Counted from the first letter of the stretch, positions 35,768 through 49,301 are shown. The stretch is DNA of 64,000 nucleotides from Sequoia sempervirens (GCA_007258455.2 VDFB02321296.1:36533-100532), one strand, 5' to 3'. Notes: generated by a model from the sequence alone, not told the origin. Made by a program: numbers and translations.

Positions 35768-36030
35768 GCTTAGGGTTTGGCCGAAATCGCAGCCGCGGCC
35801 ATTTCTTTAACAGTCGCGGAGGTTTTACTAGGCACCGCCCCTGCCTTGCCGCGGTGTCACTACCACAACGGCTGTGGGTGGAGCTGCCTTCGCAGCCCTC
35901 CCCACAGGGCTCGGTTGTGGCGGCTGAGCCGAGCGCTGCTCGTGAGGGCGGCGCTGGGCTTGACCCTCACTGCCGTCCCCCTGCGGGGTCGGCCGTGGGT
36001 AGCCCCGCCCATAACTGCGGCTCACAATAT
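35768..36030 (-). other. GC-rich, CpG-dense island in LTR C
   Basis: About 260 bp are strongly GC-rich with many CpG and short palindromic words (gccgcggcc, ggcggggc) inside AT-rich LTR DNA. On the minus strand the downstream edge has aaaccctaagc, which contains the plant telo-box AAACCCTAA. Copy D has a smaller GC-rich patch (ggaaggggcgggctggccgc, 42544-42563) at a comparable distance from its LTR start. Translated frames here are alanine/arginine-rich and differ from known proteins, so I do not call a gene. It may be a transcript leader or promoter-proximal region. Confidence 0.65.
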
Positions 36031-37812
36031 AATTTTTTTTATATATTTTCTAAAATAAAACAAAAACAAATTTATATAAAATGAAAATGGACGGCGATTT
36101 CCTACGAATTTCGTCCGTCAAAATTTTCTTTGTTTATTCTAATTTATCAATTTCGCCTGTACAATGTTTCTACTTCTAATTGCACAATCCAATTTATATA
36201 TGAAATTATATATATGTATTATATATATATATATATACATATATATACAAATTCAACAGGGTTTTTTTAATATGGGGAAATTTAGAAAATTCTACGGAGT
36301 TTTACATCGGAGTAGATTTTCAACAGGGTTTCCAATTTCATTTTTTTCAACAAATGATTTCCCTCACAATTATTTACTCAATTATTTTCTACAGAGAGAA
36401 AGCTACAAAAGTTTTCTTTTGAATCTCATCTTTCATTTTCACTGTTTTCTCTTCATATCCATAATTTCTTGAAATTTATACAGAAATCAACAAATCCTTA
36501 CAGAAAGAATATAGTAAACAATTTTTCCCGAGAAGAACAAGGATTTTAACAAAATGAAACTTCTTCTATAGGTAATATAAAATATTTACACAAACAATCT
36601 TTTTCAAAGTAAATAAACTAAAATACACAGGAAAATACCTGTTTTCCTGTAGCTTCAGAAACTTGTCTAGTGAAGAGTTGCTTTGCCTGAAGCTTCCAAA
36701 GCCTTTCCCGAACACAAAATCCCAAAGTATGCCAAAATATCAACCAAAGATCTTCCAGAAAGATTCAACAATTCACAAAGGCAATCACAAATTTTCCAAA
36801 GAACAATTTTTAACAGAAACCTCTTCTTTTCATTTCCCGTGAAGAAAAAGTAATCTTCTATTTTCCCAAATCCCAGATAACATCCGAGAAAATCCTCAAC
36901 CAAAAAGCAATTAATTCTACTGGCACACATGTCGAGAAGAAAAAATATCTTTCAACAACCTCACGGCAATCTTTCATTTCTTCCTTATCAAAAATTGAAT
37001 GCCTTTTTAAAGAATTTTCAATTTTCAATTTTCAAAATACAAATTTCCTTTTTCTTTATTTTATTTATTTATTTAACAATTAAAATACCATTTCCCACAT
37101 AATAATTAATTTAAAATTAAAATCTATTCACACAATAAAGGTAACTTTAATTTAATTTATTTATTTAATTAATTAAAATCAACAGTAAATTAAAGAACAA
37201 ACTATCATAAAATTGACAAAATTTTCCTTTCAAAACAATTAATCCAATCAGAGACAAACAAGACAACCAAAGACTCCAAACTAAAATTGACGATATACTG
37301 TGGCTGGGTTTAAGACTAGACTAGGATAAACCATGTTACTACCTCCCAATCAACATTTTCGTTGAGTCTTGACACGCTCAGACCTAAGTAACCAGGTGGA
37401 GTCGGTGTCATGTACTTGCAATCCTGCAACCAAACAAATGACATACATATATATAATCCATTGTACAAACACACCGTGAGGAGAAAATCACGAACATCAC
37501 AGGGCACTCGCAAGCGAGTGATACAACTCCGTTCTCCACACCAATACACGTCACATCAAACTGACAAATTAAGTAACAATTAATCCATCATAAACACATA
37601 TATAGTAATAACATCTGAAAGAAACATCTACGCTAATACAAAGCATGTCAGAAATTAATTATCACCATACAATGTTTATCATATCACAAAATGAATCCAC
37701 TGTCGCTCAAAAGTCAACGATCAAAATATCCAAAACAAAGTACCGAAGTCTATCATATGTGAAAGCATGCTAACAAAAAACATAAACATAAATGGAGGGG
37801 TACTACATCTAA

Positions 37813-40564
37813 CATGATATAAATATGATCTTATTACACATTTTTCTAACAAGTTTTACTTAGTTTTATGGACTATGAAACCTAAGATATTAAAATACAA
37901 TCCTTTCATTCCTTTTTAGTGTAAAACCTTGACTTCTTTCACTTATCTATACAAAATAATTCTAGTACTCAAAATCATATTATGTGAAATACTTTAAGTG
38001 ATTGCTCGAGAAGTAAGTTATAACTTTGAAGCTTTTGTTATATTGATATTTTTTCCTTGCTTAGTAAGTTGAATTTTTTCTTTTAAAATGTAGTGGCTCT
38101 TAGGGAAATTTGATCTTAGGTATTCATTGTAATAACACACTTGTTTTATCACCCAATCATGTCCATTAGACTAACATATTAGGGTACATATGGAGTAGAG
38201 CTTATATAAGACATGAGGGTGGGTTTGTTAATATGATTCCATCCAACCATACCTAAAGTATCCCCATAGTGAAACATACTTATGAACTATGACTCATTGT
38301 CATAAATACAACCCATACCTCAAATTTTTGCCATAACCACTTCAACATACATTACCTATACAAACTAACCCTAATTTCTTATATAAATCTCATCATCCTC
38401 CACCACTAAACCTAAATCCATTGAATTTTACTCTATATTATTATTAAAAAACAAATTTGAACAAACTAAACTATAATAATAATTAACTTTTTAAATTACT
38501 CATAATTTCAAGTATTCTACTTTGTCTAGCTACCCGTCATGTCTACTTGATTTGCTAACTTGAATTTGTAATATTTGATTTTTTTTAATAAAATCTTTCT
38601 TCCAATAATAAATATATATATATATATGAAAAATTACAACTAAGAACTAAAAAAAAGTGTGTTAATGAAGCCTTTTTTTTCTATCATTTATCTTACATGA
38701 AATTTATTAACATTGTCCTTTAGGCATCCCTGTGCATCTAAAAGGATATATAAACTCTACATTATATAAGTAGTGAGAATCTAGTCCCTAGAGTTATTAT
38801 TTATCCTTCCACCCAAATGATCAAATCATAGCAAAACAAAGCAAGTTGGAGACAAATTGATAGTGAGCTTTTTGGGCTTTTGAGTTGCTTTCTCCAACTT
38901 ATGGGAATTTGTTTTTTAAGCCTATATCATTATTTCCAATTCACATTAAATAATTGTCTACATGCCCATGATCACATATATACCAAGTTTTCAAATGCAT
39001 GGGTAGTTATATTTATTATAATTTATAACTTTGAAGACCATAAAAAATAGATTATTACTTAAATGGCTTTGGAGAGTTATCTAGTCAGGGCTCATATCCC
39101 ATATGCATACGTATTATATTTTGTCAAAACAATGTGCTTAAGATACACAAAACAAAGTTTTAAAAAAATACAATGGGCTGTCTTTTTGTTTTTAATTTCA
39201 ATATTGTTTAATATAAGGAAAAAAACAATAATAGAATAAAAGGCAAGTTGGGTATATATTAAATAAAAGATACATTACTTAAATGAATAAATAAATAATT
39301 TTAAAAATATATATAGATATAAAAGAGGTGGTTTTGGAGAAAAGAATATCTAAATTTGTTATGGTTCATGTTAAGTCATCTATATAAGTTATTTGTATAA
39401 TTTTTTATCAATATAGAATAAATTTAACAATTGACTTAATTATTAATTACTTTTTAAAATTTTGTAATCTTTGATATCTGTGTTGAACTATTATAAGATG
39501 GTTTGAATGAAAAGTTTTATATTAATTTTTTATTAGTATATATATTTAAGATGAAAGCTATATAATTTAATTTTTCTATTAATATATAAATTTTAAATAA
39601 AGGTGTTGAAATGGGTTAGGTATATAAAGTAAAACATAGCTCTTAATAAACAATGTTGATTAAGTCTCAATTTGTCAAACGTAATAGGTGATATATGTCT
39701 TATCTTAAGATCACAAAAATACCATCACACATGAATAAATGAAATGCTTTTAAAGAACTTAAAAATAACTAATATAGAAGATTAAAATATAAAAAACAAT
39801 CAAATGGCAACCCATAGCTAGTAAAAAGCTCCTTGGTCAAATCCCACAAATAATAAAAAATATTAATGATTATGTAATGTTGAAAATTGTACACATTACA
39901 TTTTTATATTCATTTTGGGTCCATTTTGATTGGCTTGTCCTTTATACAATGGCTAGTATATAATCACCATGTGTTAGTATGAAATTTGGTAAATAATTTG
40001 ATCCCACACCCAATTACATCTAAGAAAATACCTAGGGACCAATCCTAATTCTATTTTAGCAATTCATTATCTTTGGTCAAATACATGGGTATGTTAGGTC
40101 TAATCCACAAGAATGAAGTTGACCCCTAAACTTTCAAATTTTAAATTTAAATTTGGGATGAAGTTGAATCCCTCCAATTAGCCATTATGAGTTGAGTTAA
40201 GTGTAAAAATGCTAACTTGCATTTTAAGGTGTCATATTTAAGAACAAACCCTAATTCAATTCAAATAATCAAGTGTTGTTATACATATTGAATTGCCACA
40301 TAGAGAGAAAATAATAAATAATCAACAATGTGTCAATAGAATACATTAGCATACTAGCAATCACTACATTTTTCTAGTTGTCTTTAATTATTTTCACCAA
40401 AATTTTGAATTGGTAACATGGGTTTAACCAAAGAAGAATAATTGTATGATCTTAAAAAACTTCTAAATAGTGTTTATTAACACCATTACAAACATGGGTT
40501 AAAAGCATCAAGGCAAGTAGGTTCCATATACTAAATCTAGTGAACTTTATATTTGCTCTCTAGG
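37813..40564. other. AT-rich spacer, no gene seen
   Basis: This 2.75 kb between LTRs C and D holds no long frames in either direction and no repeat shared with the rest of the window that I can see. Short TA runs occur near 38610 and 39300. It may be very old decayed repeat. Confidence 0.6.
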
Positions 40565-40569
40565 TTTAG

Positions 40570-43500
40570 TGTAGCACCCTCCATTCTCACCTGGGATGTG
40601 CAGGTAGTCTGGCTAAGGAATCAGAAGAAGAAGATGGGACAAGAGCTTCTAATGGTATTTTTGGGAGTATGATATTATTTTATGATTGCATTTAATTGGT
40701 GATGCTTTTATATAGATGCAGTATTAGGTGGTGATGCAGTGAATTAGAAATTGTTCATGATGATACGAGGTGATTTGTATATCCTAGTGATGTTGTTTTA
40801 TATTCAATGTTGTAGTTGCTAATGTGGTTAAGGTGAGGGGATGGCGTAGCATCACTCCTTCGCGAGTGCCCTACTATGCTGCAATTCCTTCTCACGAGGT
40901 GCTTGTATTTAAATAGATATATTGTGCACAACATTGTTTATATGCAGGGATTGTAGGTACATAGTCTCGATTCCACCTGCTTCGGCAAGATAGGGCGAGC
41001 ACCTATAACCCAATGGTATAATGTTGAAATAGAGGTGGCGATGAAGTCATCCCGTCCCATGATGTCAGACCGTCTTGTTTAAATGGTTTTGTGTGTTCTT
41101 GTAATTATCGTTCTTTGTGGTCATCGTTTGTGTTTTGTCGTACATTATTTATGTTGGTATTTTATAAGTTGTGATTGAATTAATTAAATAAGGGTAATAT
41201 TGGTTATTAAAATGTTAGATTAAATTGTATTTAAATATTTAAATGTTTTATTTATTTTATAAAAAAAAAATTATGTATTTTATTAAATGTTAATTAAATA
41301 TTAAATTGTGTTTATTATTTTAATTAATTATCTTGTTGAGGATAATTGTTAGAATAAATTATTTAAAATTAATTAGATAATGTGCTTTGCAAGTAAAGTT
41401 GTAAAAACGGAAATTAAAACAAAAAGTATTGAAAATAGAAAAATAAATAAATAAAAGAATGAAAAAGTTGTGTGAACGAATGAGAATTGAGATTTAACTG
41501 AAAAGCTTGCTTTTAAAAAAATATAATTTCTTTTATTTAGGATTTTTGAGAGCTTTTGCAATGGAATGGGATTATCTTTTATTTAATTAAAAATTTGTGA
41601 GTATTTTGGAGAGTGAGAATTAGTGGTACAGAGTTGCACAAGTTATTGTTTATGTTATTTTTTGAATCTTTTGATATATTTTGGAGGAGAGTTCTAGAAA
41701 GGGACTTGGAATCTGTTACTGGTTATTTTGGAGAGTCTTTTGAACAAAGGATCGGATTCGAGTTCAAGCACGGTTACTCAGAGGAGATTTGAAGCAGGAA
41801 GGAGGAGCTCTTCGTAAAGGCCGTCGGAAACCAGCTTCATCGGATCCCCGAGAGCGCAGGACTCCAGGTTCCACTCTTTTCTCGTAATGGTTTTAAATCT
41901 GTAAAAGAAATAAAGAGGTGTTTTAGAATCAATCTCTGTTTGAAAAAGAAAATCGTTCTGTGATTTAGATTTAAATGATTTCTTTGAGATTAGAAAATGA
42001 AAAATCAAATAGGTCTTCTTTGAAAAGAAAATTCATGATGAATTTAGATATCAGGTTTTGCAAACAAATTGAAAAGAAACTTTTCGAATTTCGTTTAGAT
42101 ATGCCCTATTTCTCTCTTTTATTTTTTTCTGTGGGAAAAGAAAATAACCTTCGTATTTTGGATGGTTTTGAAATATTATTTTAATAGTCATATATATATT
42201 TTTACTGTAAAAATATGCTGTTATGTATTTATACAGAAAACTATGTTCTCTATAATTGTTTATAATTATATATATTTAAATATATATATATATATATATA
42301 AATTTATATATATATCCATATTTATATAAATTTATATATATATCCATATTTATATAAATTTATAATATGTATTTAAAAATTAAAAAATATTGATTTTCAT
42401 GCAAAGCTAAAAGGGCAATAGTAATTCATACCAGATTAATTTTTAATTCTATAAAAAAAAAATTATAAAAGAAATTTTATTAAATTTTTTTGGAGGCAAC
42501 CGTGCCTTTCATTTTTGGCTATTAAATAAATGTTTGGGCATAGGGAAGGGGCGGGCTGGCCGCCCCTATCCCCCAAGTGAGTCCACCAGGTAACGCCGTA
42601 AGGCTGCTGTACCAGGCTTTCTATATTTGTTATTTAATTTTTATTTATTTATTTTATTTCGTTATATATATATATTATATTATATATTTATTTATATTTT
42701 ATTTTATTTTATTTTTGTTAATTTTAATTATATTAATAGTTGAAATAAATCTAATTTTGGTTATGAATATTTTCTTTTTATATATGATATATTGCATAAT
42801 TTAAATGAACCAAAATGGAATTTGTGGATATATGAATTGTGAAGGCGAAATTATTTCCTTTTATTATTATATAATTTTTGCAATTTATCATGATGGGAGT
42901 AGAGAGTTTATAATAGAAGAAAATGAATTTGTTTTTTTGGTAGGATGATAGTAGTTTCGATTGTAATTGAAACCCTACGAAATTGTTCTTTTGTCATTAT
43001 AATATGGTTGGCTATTATATTGATTGATGTGGGAGTCCCATGGTAGTTTGTGAAACTTATTTCCAGAGGTGTGTTTTATTCCTTGTATGTTTATACTTGT
43101 ATTTTGTGTTCGTGAAGTTGCATGATTTATTTCTTTCAATGTTATCCTTGTCTTGGTCATACTTTTAGAATTGAAAGCTTATTGGTTTAATGCTTGGAAG
43201 GGTTGAATGGTTTTATTAAGACCTTTGGTTATGTGTTGTCGCGAGAGATTTAATGCCTCACATTTTCCCGTTTTGAGTATAATGCTTTATTTTTTTTAGT
43301 TCAACCCTTGCCTAAATTTGTTTTATATTAGGGGTCTTAGGGAGAGTGGCTTTTCGTGGGGGTTGGTGCCTCAGTTGGGGGAAGGGCCAGTAGATCCCAT
43401 GAGAGCTATGCGATGACACTCTCCACTAGACACCCTTGTACTTGGTTTTTGGTTGCCTCTGGAATAGTAAACTTTATGTTGTATCTGATTCTTGTGAATT

Positions 43501-44255
43501 TGATTTATGGTTGTTATTTAGTTACTTGTTTAATTGATAATGCTTTACTTAATTGTGGTGAGTTTCATAGCTTTATCTTGTTATGTTTGATTCGTGAACG
43601 TTGATGGTTATTTTATTGTATACCTTGAGTTTGTATTTGTACTATGTTGTTCTTGGAGTCGGTTTGACATTCATGGTCGGGTTCTCTTCCTTGTCACCTC
43701 TGAGCACGGGGGGTGAGTTATTTATAATTCACATGGTTGGGTGGAACGTGCTCCTCACCCGTTGGGTTCCCCATCAGTAGTCTATCTTCTCAGCATTTCT
43801 GCAGTTGGTGTTGCACCAGTGTTCCTTTGTAATTCAGATTTCATTGTATTTATATTATCCCACACGTTTGGGAAATTTGATGTAATTATTAATCAAGAGC
43901 TTGTAATGTAATATTAAAATGATGATGTAATAGTTAGGATCAATTGTAACTTGTTAAAAGAGATTCATTTTGATTGTATTATGTGATGTATTAATATTCT
44001 CGCTCTTGGTTATTGGATGTATTCTTATTCATGGTTGTTATAATGTTAATGGATATGTTATTTATCATTATCTTTTACTTTTGTTATTAGTTGTTTTGCG
44101 AAGTAACCTCATGTGCCCCAAAGAATGTAACATTAAGTTGTTAATGTGCAATGTAAATGTAATTAATGTACAAATGCATGTTTACTTTGTGTATTGTTAT
44201 GTTATAAAAAAAAAAAAAAATGTTTGCAATGTTTGTTCTCGGGTTTGCAGTTACA
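40570..44255 (+). mobile_element. Chromovirus solo LTR, copy D
   Basis: It starts TGTAGCACCCTCC and ends GGGTTTGCAGTTACA, with a perfect TTTAG duplication (40565-40569 and 44256-44260). At 3686 bp it has no internal region. Shared family features are the ttagggagagtg (43337) and cactctccactag (43427) pair, the gagcacggggggtgag block near 43702, an A-run at 44206-44220, and a GC-rich patch near 42540-42620. Its 5' part near 40850-40985 is the forward version of the block at 37380-37530 of copy C. Confidence 0.9.
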
Positions 44256-44260
44256 TTTAG

Positions 44261-45883
44261 ATATGTGAGTAGGATTTCGATCTACAAATGCATAGGTCAA
44301 TTTCATAATCATGGAACCAAAGCATTAAATAAAAGGTTCACTATCATAGAGTTGTTCATCCTAATAGCACTAATAGATTGGTGGTATATAGAACAATCTA
44401 TCTTCATCAAGTTTCAATTTAAGTATTGTTTTATTTATCAAATTTATGAGTATCATTAAACCCGTCTTATTAATGAACTTTGGTTTAGTACTTAATTATG
44501 TTAAGTGATTAATTTACCTTAGTATAGTAGAAAAGGTTAAATGTTATTTATTTTCATCTTCATTTTGATGAACTTGTATCTTACACCCCCTTATATCTTT
44601 GCATTAGGGTTTTGTTTCTAATTTCTTATTTATTTTTTAGCTTTGATACTTTTTTGAGATTTTGTTCCCAATTTACTTTTTTTTTTATCCTCTATCATTT
44701 TAGGGTGTGTATTGAGTTTGTGTCAATGTATCACTACCATCCTACTCTCTCTTTCATAAAAAGTCATCATCTTAATTCTACAATAAATCAAAATTTTGTT
44801 GATCATGAACCTTTTAATTATATGATGGATAAAAATCATGATGAGGAGAATGATTTTGATGATGATACACAAAAAATAAATTGATAGGTAAAATTTTTCT
44901 TTTGAACTATAGAATTACTTTCTCAAGATATTATCACTTTAGCTAGTGTTTCTTCTCCTACATGGTTGATGTTCTTGTTGAGTTATTTATTGATAAGCAC
45001 TTAGTTTAGATATTCATAATGGAAATGGTGCTCATGTTATCTCTTTAGGCTCTTTGTAAGGTGTATATTCTTGTCACGACCCTCTTCCAGTAATAACATT
45101 TGAGACTTATAGATTATGGATATATGCATTGTTTTAGTACAATTTAGTTGATTGGTTTTAAAAGTGGTTAGAAATTTGTCAGAAGAATGACTTAGAAGTA
45201 CTTTTGTGGAAGGTATTATTTAACCCTAATATTTCATTATTTGTATAAATTGGAAGGTAAACAATGGTATAATGGCAACGATTGAAAGCTAAAATAACAA
45301 AGATTTTACCTTATTGTCTACGAATTGGTCAACTATAAAATCCTTGCTATAATAACTCAACTATGAGTTAATATTTATGTGGAATTAGTTGATGAACTTG
45401 TGGATTTAATTATTTAAAAACCTTATCATCTATTTATAAAGTAATTATTTGGAATATCTTAATATTACAATGATAAGTTGTTAAATTATTATTATTAGAA
45501 AATTTGTGTCGAATATTGGCTATTTTTTTATTAATTTGATAACATGAAATATCATCATTTTAACTTGGCATGATTAATATGAATTTAAATCAATATGGTG
45601 ATATTTTTGATATTCATTTACATCAATTATTATAATGATTTGGTAATTCATTTATATTTATATAGTTAATATTTTTAAGGTGGTATTCATTATTATTGAA
45701 CATCTTGTTGCACTATGTTGTTATTAGTATTGTCATTGATGTCAACCTCTAGTGGTCATGATGAGAAGGTGTTTGTAGTGTTGAGCAGGTGTTGCAAATG
45801 CAGCCTGGTCACTTGGTTTCCAAGTGATTTTGAGAAAAAAATGTATAAAGAGTCTATAAGGTGATAAGGATGTGTTTTATATT
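44261..45883. other. AT-rich spacer with an unassigned frame
   Basis: A plus-strand frame of 90 codons at 44612-44884 has a hydrophobic start and an acidic end (DKNHDEENDFDDDTQ). It has no recognised domain and no support as a gene. The remainder shows no features. It may be decayed retroelement DNA. Confidence 0.45.
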
Positions 45884-46010
45884 TAATGAGGGTGCTAACC
45901 CAAGACACAGAATATCACACACAGAAACCAGAGAATATTGTTGTATTCAAAATAATGAAATGCTTACATGCAGAGGATCCCAAATCCTCAAGTTCTATAA
46001 TACATGCCCT
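45884..46010 (-). repeat. Remnant of the 3' LTR of element 4
   Basis: This matches 47120-47246 with a few substitutions and one short indel (gggtgctaacccaagac against gggtgctaacccgagac). The terminal tgacgag of the other copy is taatgag here, consistent with decay of TG and CG dinucleotides. Confidence 0.85.
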
Positions 46011-46904
46011 TCTTCACCACACTGGAAATAAGTTCCCCTGAAACCTCATCTTCCAAGTCCTTGTCCAAATCTTCCTCGTCCTCTACCTCTTTAATCACCA
46101 GTGTTTTGATCACGAGGGCGGTAGAAGTTATCATTCTTTTGGATTTGGCTGGTACCCACATCTTCATTTTTCTTCTCATCCTCATTTCGGCTTCCAGAAG
46201 ATCTTCCACTACCCCTTCCACTTTGACCTTCTCATCCTTTTTGCTTGTTGTCAAACCTCTTGTTTGGCTTCTCTTCAACCTTCAAATAAAATTGGTATGT
46301 CACCTCAATGGTAGTCATTTTGATCAGGCTTAGCTCCTCCTAAATACTTGGCCTTAACCCATTAAGGTAACGTGCTACCTTCTCTTTATTGGCCTCTGCA
46401 TTGCCTATTCTAATAATCATTTTGTGAAAATATTTTGTATACTCGTTCACAAACTTACTTCCTTGCTTTAACCCTTGCAACTTCTTCAACAAATCCAACC
46501 GTAGTCCATTGGAATGAACTACTTCTTCAGTTTATCAACCATGTGATCCCATCCGATGATCTTTCCTTTTCCTCTCTTATTTCTTTCCAACTGGACCTCT
46601 TTCCACCAGATATTTGTGTGGCCCTTCAAATTTTTTTTGCAAACTTGGCGTGATCTGGATCCTCTATATCTTCATATTCAAAATATTCCTCCATCTCATT
46701 AATCCAATCGATTAACTCTTCCAGGTTCAGATTTCTGGAATAACTAGGAACTTCAATATTGGGTCTCTTTCCTATCTTGGAAATAGCCCTTAATAGCCTA
46801 TCTCGATGTCGATCTTCTTCTTCTTTTGTCTCATCCTCAGTTGGATCTTCAACCTCTTCTTCATCCTCACTCTCTTCCCCTCTTCTCGAGTTAACTCTTC
46901 TCAA
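46011..46904 (-). pseudogene. Degenerate Gypsy gag of element 4
   Basis: The first segment (46904-46626) has an acidic N-terminus (SEDEEEVEDPTEDETKEEED) and then the Gag core start IGKRPNIEVPSYSRNL, LEELIDWINEMEEYFEYED. Frameshifts and stops follow (46625-46280). The 3' part (46278 onward) encodes the basic linker and the start of a zinc knuckle in another frame (cagtgtggtgaagaagggca). This matches Ty3/Gypsy chromovirus Gag, which forms the particle shell. The gene is dead. Confidence 0.8.
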
Positions 46905-47102
46905 CTCTTCCTACAATGCATCGATCTGTCTATGGAGGGCTCTGAAACCCTAATCTGCCAAAGCATTTCTCCCACCAACATTTTTGGTGCCACCATGCCT
47001 ACCACGCATCACTCTTGGAGGCATCTTGACCTCGACCCACAACCACAAGTCATGGTGTGAATTGCCTCACTATCGGCAATCTGTCCACACACTCAGGAAC
47101 AA

Positions 47103-47117
47103 CCTGCTTTGATACCA
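47103..47117 (-). other. Primer binding site of element 4 (initiator Met tRNA type)
   Basis: The minus strand reads TGGTATCAAAGCAGG, one base from the canonical TGGTATCAGAGCAGG, and lies two bases from the LTR end at 47120. Confidence 0.88.
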
Positions 47118-47119
47118 CC

Positions 47120-47960
47120 TGACGAGGGTGCTAACCCGAGACATAGAATATCACACACAAAAACCAAAGAATATTTTTGTATTAGAATAATGAAATGCTT
47201 ACATGTAGAGGATCCCAAATCCTCAAGTTCTACAATACATGCCCTTACAGAAAATTACAGAAGTTCCATTTTCTCAGTATGCACTCTTTCCCCCAAAAAG
47301 CCACCCAAAAATCAGAAACTAGCCCATAAATAATGCCTTTTCGGTTTGGAGCCAAAGAAAAATATTCAAATTATGAGTTTTAGTAGTTTGGCGGTGAAAA
47401 TTACAATTTGAAATTCAAATTTTAAAACCACATTCAAAAAATTAGCACATTTTTGAAAATGCACCAATTTTCGAGAGCCATAACTTTTGATCCAGGACTC
47501 CATTTGACGAACCGTTTGAACCGTTGGAAAGGTCTAGGAGTGAAGAATGCACTAAGATCCAGCTCTATCAGCTTCGATTATTTTTGGGCCCGTACGAGAC
47601 CGTTTAGTGCCTCAAACTGGACTTGGAAGATTTTTCAAGGCAAAAAACTGAAACTGAAACTTGAATAACTTTCAAACCGGGAATGATCTTGACCTGATTC
47701 TTTCACCAAAGTGCTTATTTTTCTGTCCTAAAGCTTCCCATAAATTTTTTCCTCCTCACGCCTTCAAATTCAAAATTGATAAAAATAGAAATTGACCAGA
47801 AAAGTAGAAATGCAATTATGAAAGTTGGGAACTCTTATTCGACGAAAAGGGTATCTAGAAATACAAAAACATCTACAAATAGCTAACAAAAAGTAAACAT
47901 AAAGGAAAACATATTTTTGGGTGATGTAGGATTTCCCTTGCACCACTGGATGCTCCTACA
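47120..47960 (-). repeat. 5' LTR of element 4
   Basis: In plus reading it starts tgacgagggtgc and probably ends ggatgctcctaca, so the minus strand begins TGTAGGAGCATCC. The left 127 bp recur at 45884-46010. The right edge is inferred from the TG...CA rule only. Confidence 0.7.
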
Positions 47961-48779
47961 TCAATATTGTGCTTCACACTTTTGTATTGTGCTTGTGTGG
48001 TTTGGATATGATGATCAATATTCTTTGGAGGTGTTATATCTAGAGTTTCAAATTCTAAATTATACGACTGTAGAAGATGTGTTTGACAGTGTCTGGCTTA
48101 TGAAGAGGGATATCTAGGAGAAATGGAATTTCTTCACGTTTCTTTGTGATGAAGTTTCTTGTCTTTTAGATTTAGGAATGTGCTAATAATGATTGTATCT
48201 ATCTTCCTTTGGATGGTTTGGTGCTCAATTGTTCCACAAGCTTGGTTCATGAATTGTATCTCAGTGGCAATTTGATTGGTTGCACAAGATGATAATATTT
48301 CCAATTTCATGTGTTTTCTCTAGTGAGTTTGAATATTTTGTTGGTGTTGGAATAATTCAAGATATTGTGTAATGTTTCTATGTGGTCTACAGGATGTTTT
48401 TAGACCTCGTGAAGTGTGTATGTGGTTGCTTGGTAGTGTTAATGTTAGTTTGGCCAACCTTACATGTTAGCTCTATTTGTGGATGTGCTATGTGGATTGT
48501 GGAAGCCTAGTGTAGCGTGTCAGTATAAATTTTGGTCTTGGTTAACCCTTGGTGTGGTCCGCCTTCACTTCTTAGAAGTGTTTGGTGCCGACTATTTGAT
48601 GATTGTGCATTTGAGGCATATACGTTTCATTCAAGTTGACTTGGAGAAGGTTATTCATGGTTGCATAAGATATATATGCAAGGTCAATTGTTGGAGAAGT
48701 GTGTGATGTGAAGTGTCGTGTGAAATGATGTATATGTGATTAAGTGTTGTGATCTAAGTGTGAGCATGAATGCCTAAGA
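47961..48779. other. Unassigned stretch, possibly the upstream part of the element 5 LTR
   Basis: T/G-rich sequence without a recognisable frame. It leads into the conserved Copia LTR end at 48780-49244, so part of it is probably U3 of that LTR. I could not place the LTR start. Confidence 0.4.
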
Positions 48780-49244
48780 CTACCAAAAGCAATGAGTAGA
48801 AGGTGTCTACATTTTAGTGTGCTTGAAGTTGCTAGAGGAAGTGAGCTGAAGGTTGTGGATGGTTGTGGTGGATTCTCCTATTGCTCTAAGGTAGTGAAAT
48901 TCCTTGTAACATTCTCTTTTTATTATCTTTGTATTCCAGAAGAAGTGATCTTCTTGGACAATGAGCATTTCTTTCTTTTGGAAAGTGAGCCCTTTTGGCA
49001 TGAGCCTTTTGTAATCAGTGTTGATATTCGTACATATGTGAGTTAATCCTCACCATGGTTTTTCTATTATTGGGTTTTCCACATAAAATTTGGTGTTCTA
49101 TGGTGTATGGTTGTTGATGTGTTGATGTTTCATTTTTTTACATTCATGCTAATGCTTAATAAGGGTTTGAAGATTAATGAAGATTTGAAGGTTTTAATGC
49201 ACAACTAATTCATCCCCCCTCTTAATTTTCCTGGGTGTCTAACA
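48780..49244 (+). repeat. 3' part of the 5' LTR of element 5 (Copia)
   Basis: The stretch around 49046-49090 (caccatggtttttc, gggttttccacataaaa) and the end caactaattcatcccccct followed by gtgtctaaca match the end of the element 1 LTR read on its minus strand. It is followed by a decayed Met-type primer site (tattaaagaagagg, near 49250). The left limit is not resolved. Confidence 0.7.
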
Positions 49245-49301
49245 ATTTTTATTAAAGAAGAGGTTCATTACAAGAATCTTAACCACCTAAGGTAGATTTG
49301 G

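Larger units (their letters stand above)
34064..37807 (-). mobile_element. Chromovirus solo LTR, copy C
   Basis: In plus reading it starts TGTAATGCCCCGTC and ends GGGGTACTACA, and it is flanked by a perfect TCTAA duplication (34059-34063 and 37808-37812). At 3744 bp with no gag-pol inside, it is a solo LTR. Family marks are a T-run 57 bp from its left end, the ggtgaagtgtcatc (34731) and ccactcccctaa (35069) pair, the gtgctaggagataat block near 34595, and the cacagggcac block near 37499. A GC-rich island (35768-36030) and TA repeats lie in the middle. Confidence 0.9.
45884..47960 (-). mobile_element. Element 4: Gypsy-type retrotransposon reduced to gag and LTRs by deletion
   Basis: On the minus strand the order is: 5' LTR (47960-47120), Met-type PBS, degenerate gag (46904-46011), then only the last 127 bp of the 3' LTR (46010-45884). 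All of pol and most of the 3' LTR are missing. The junction near 46003-46013 falls where the gag zinc-knuckle coding sequence and the LTR share aagggcatgta. No matching 5 bp target duplication was found at the presumed ends. Confidence 0.8.

Noticed and set aside
35777..36058. Alanine/arginine-rich ORF in the GC island
   Set aside because: Overlapping frames are open on both strands because GC-rich DNA has few stop codons. The translated sequence has no recognisable domain and lies within a solo LTR.
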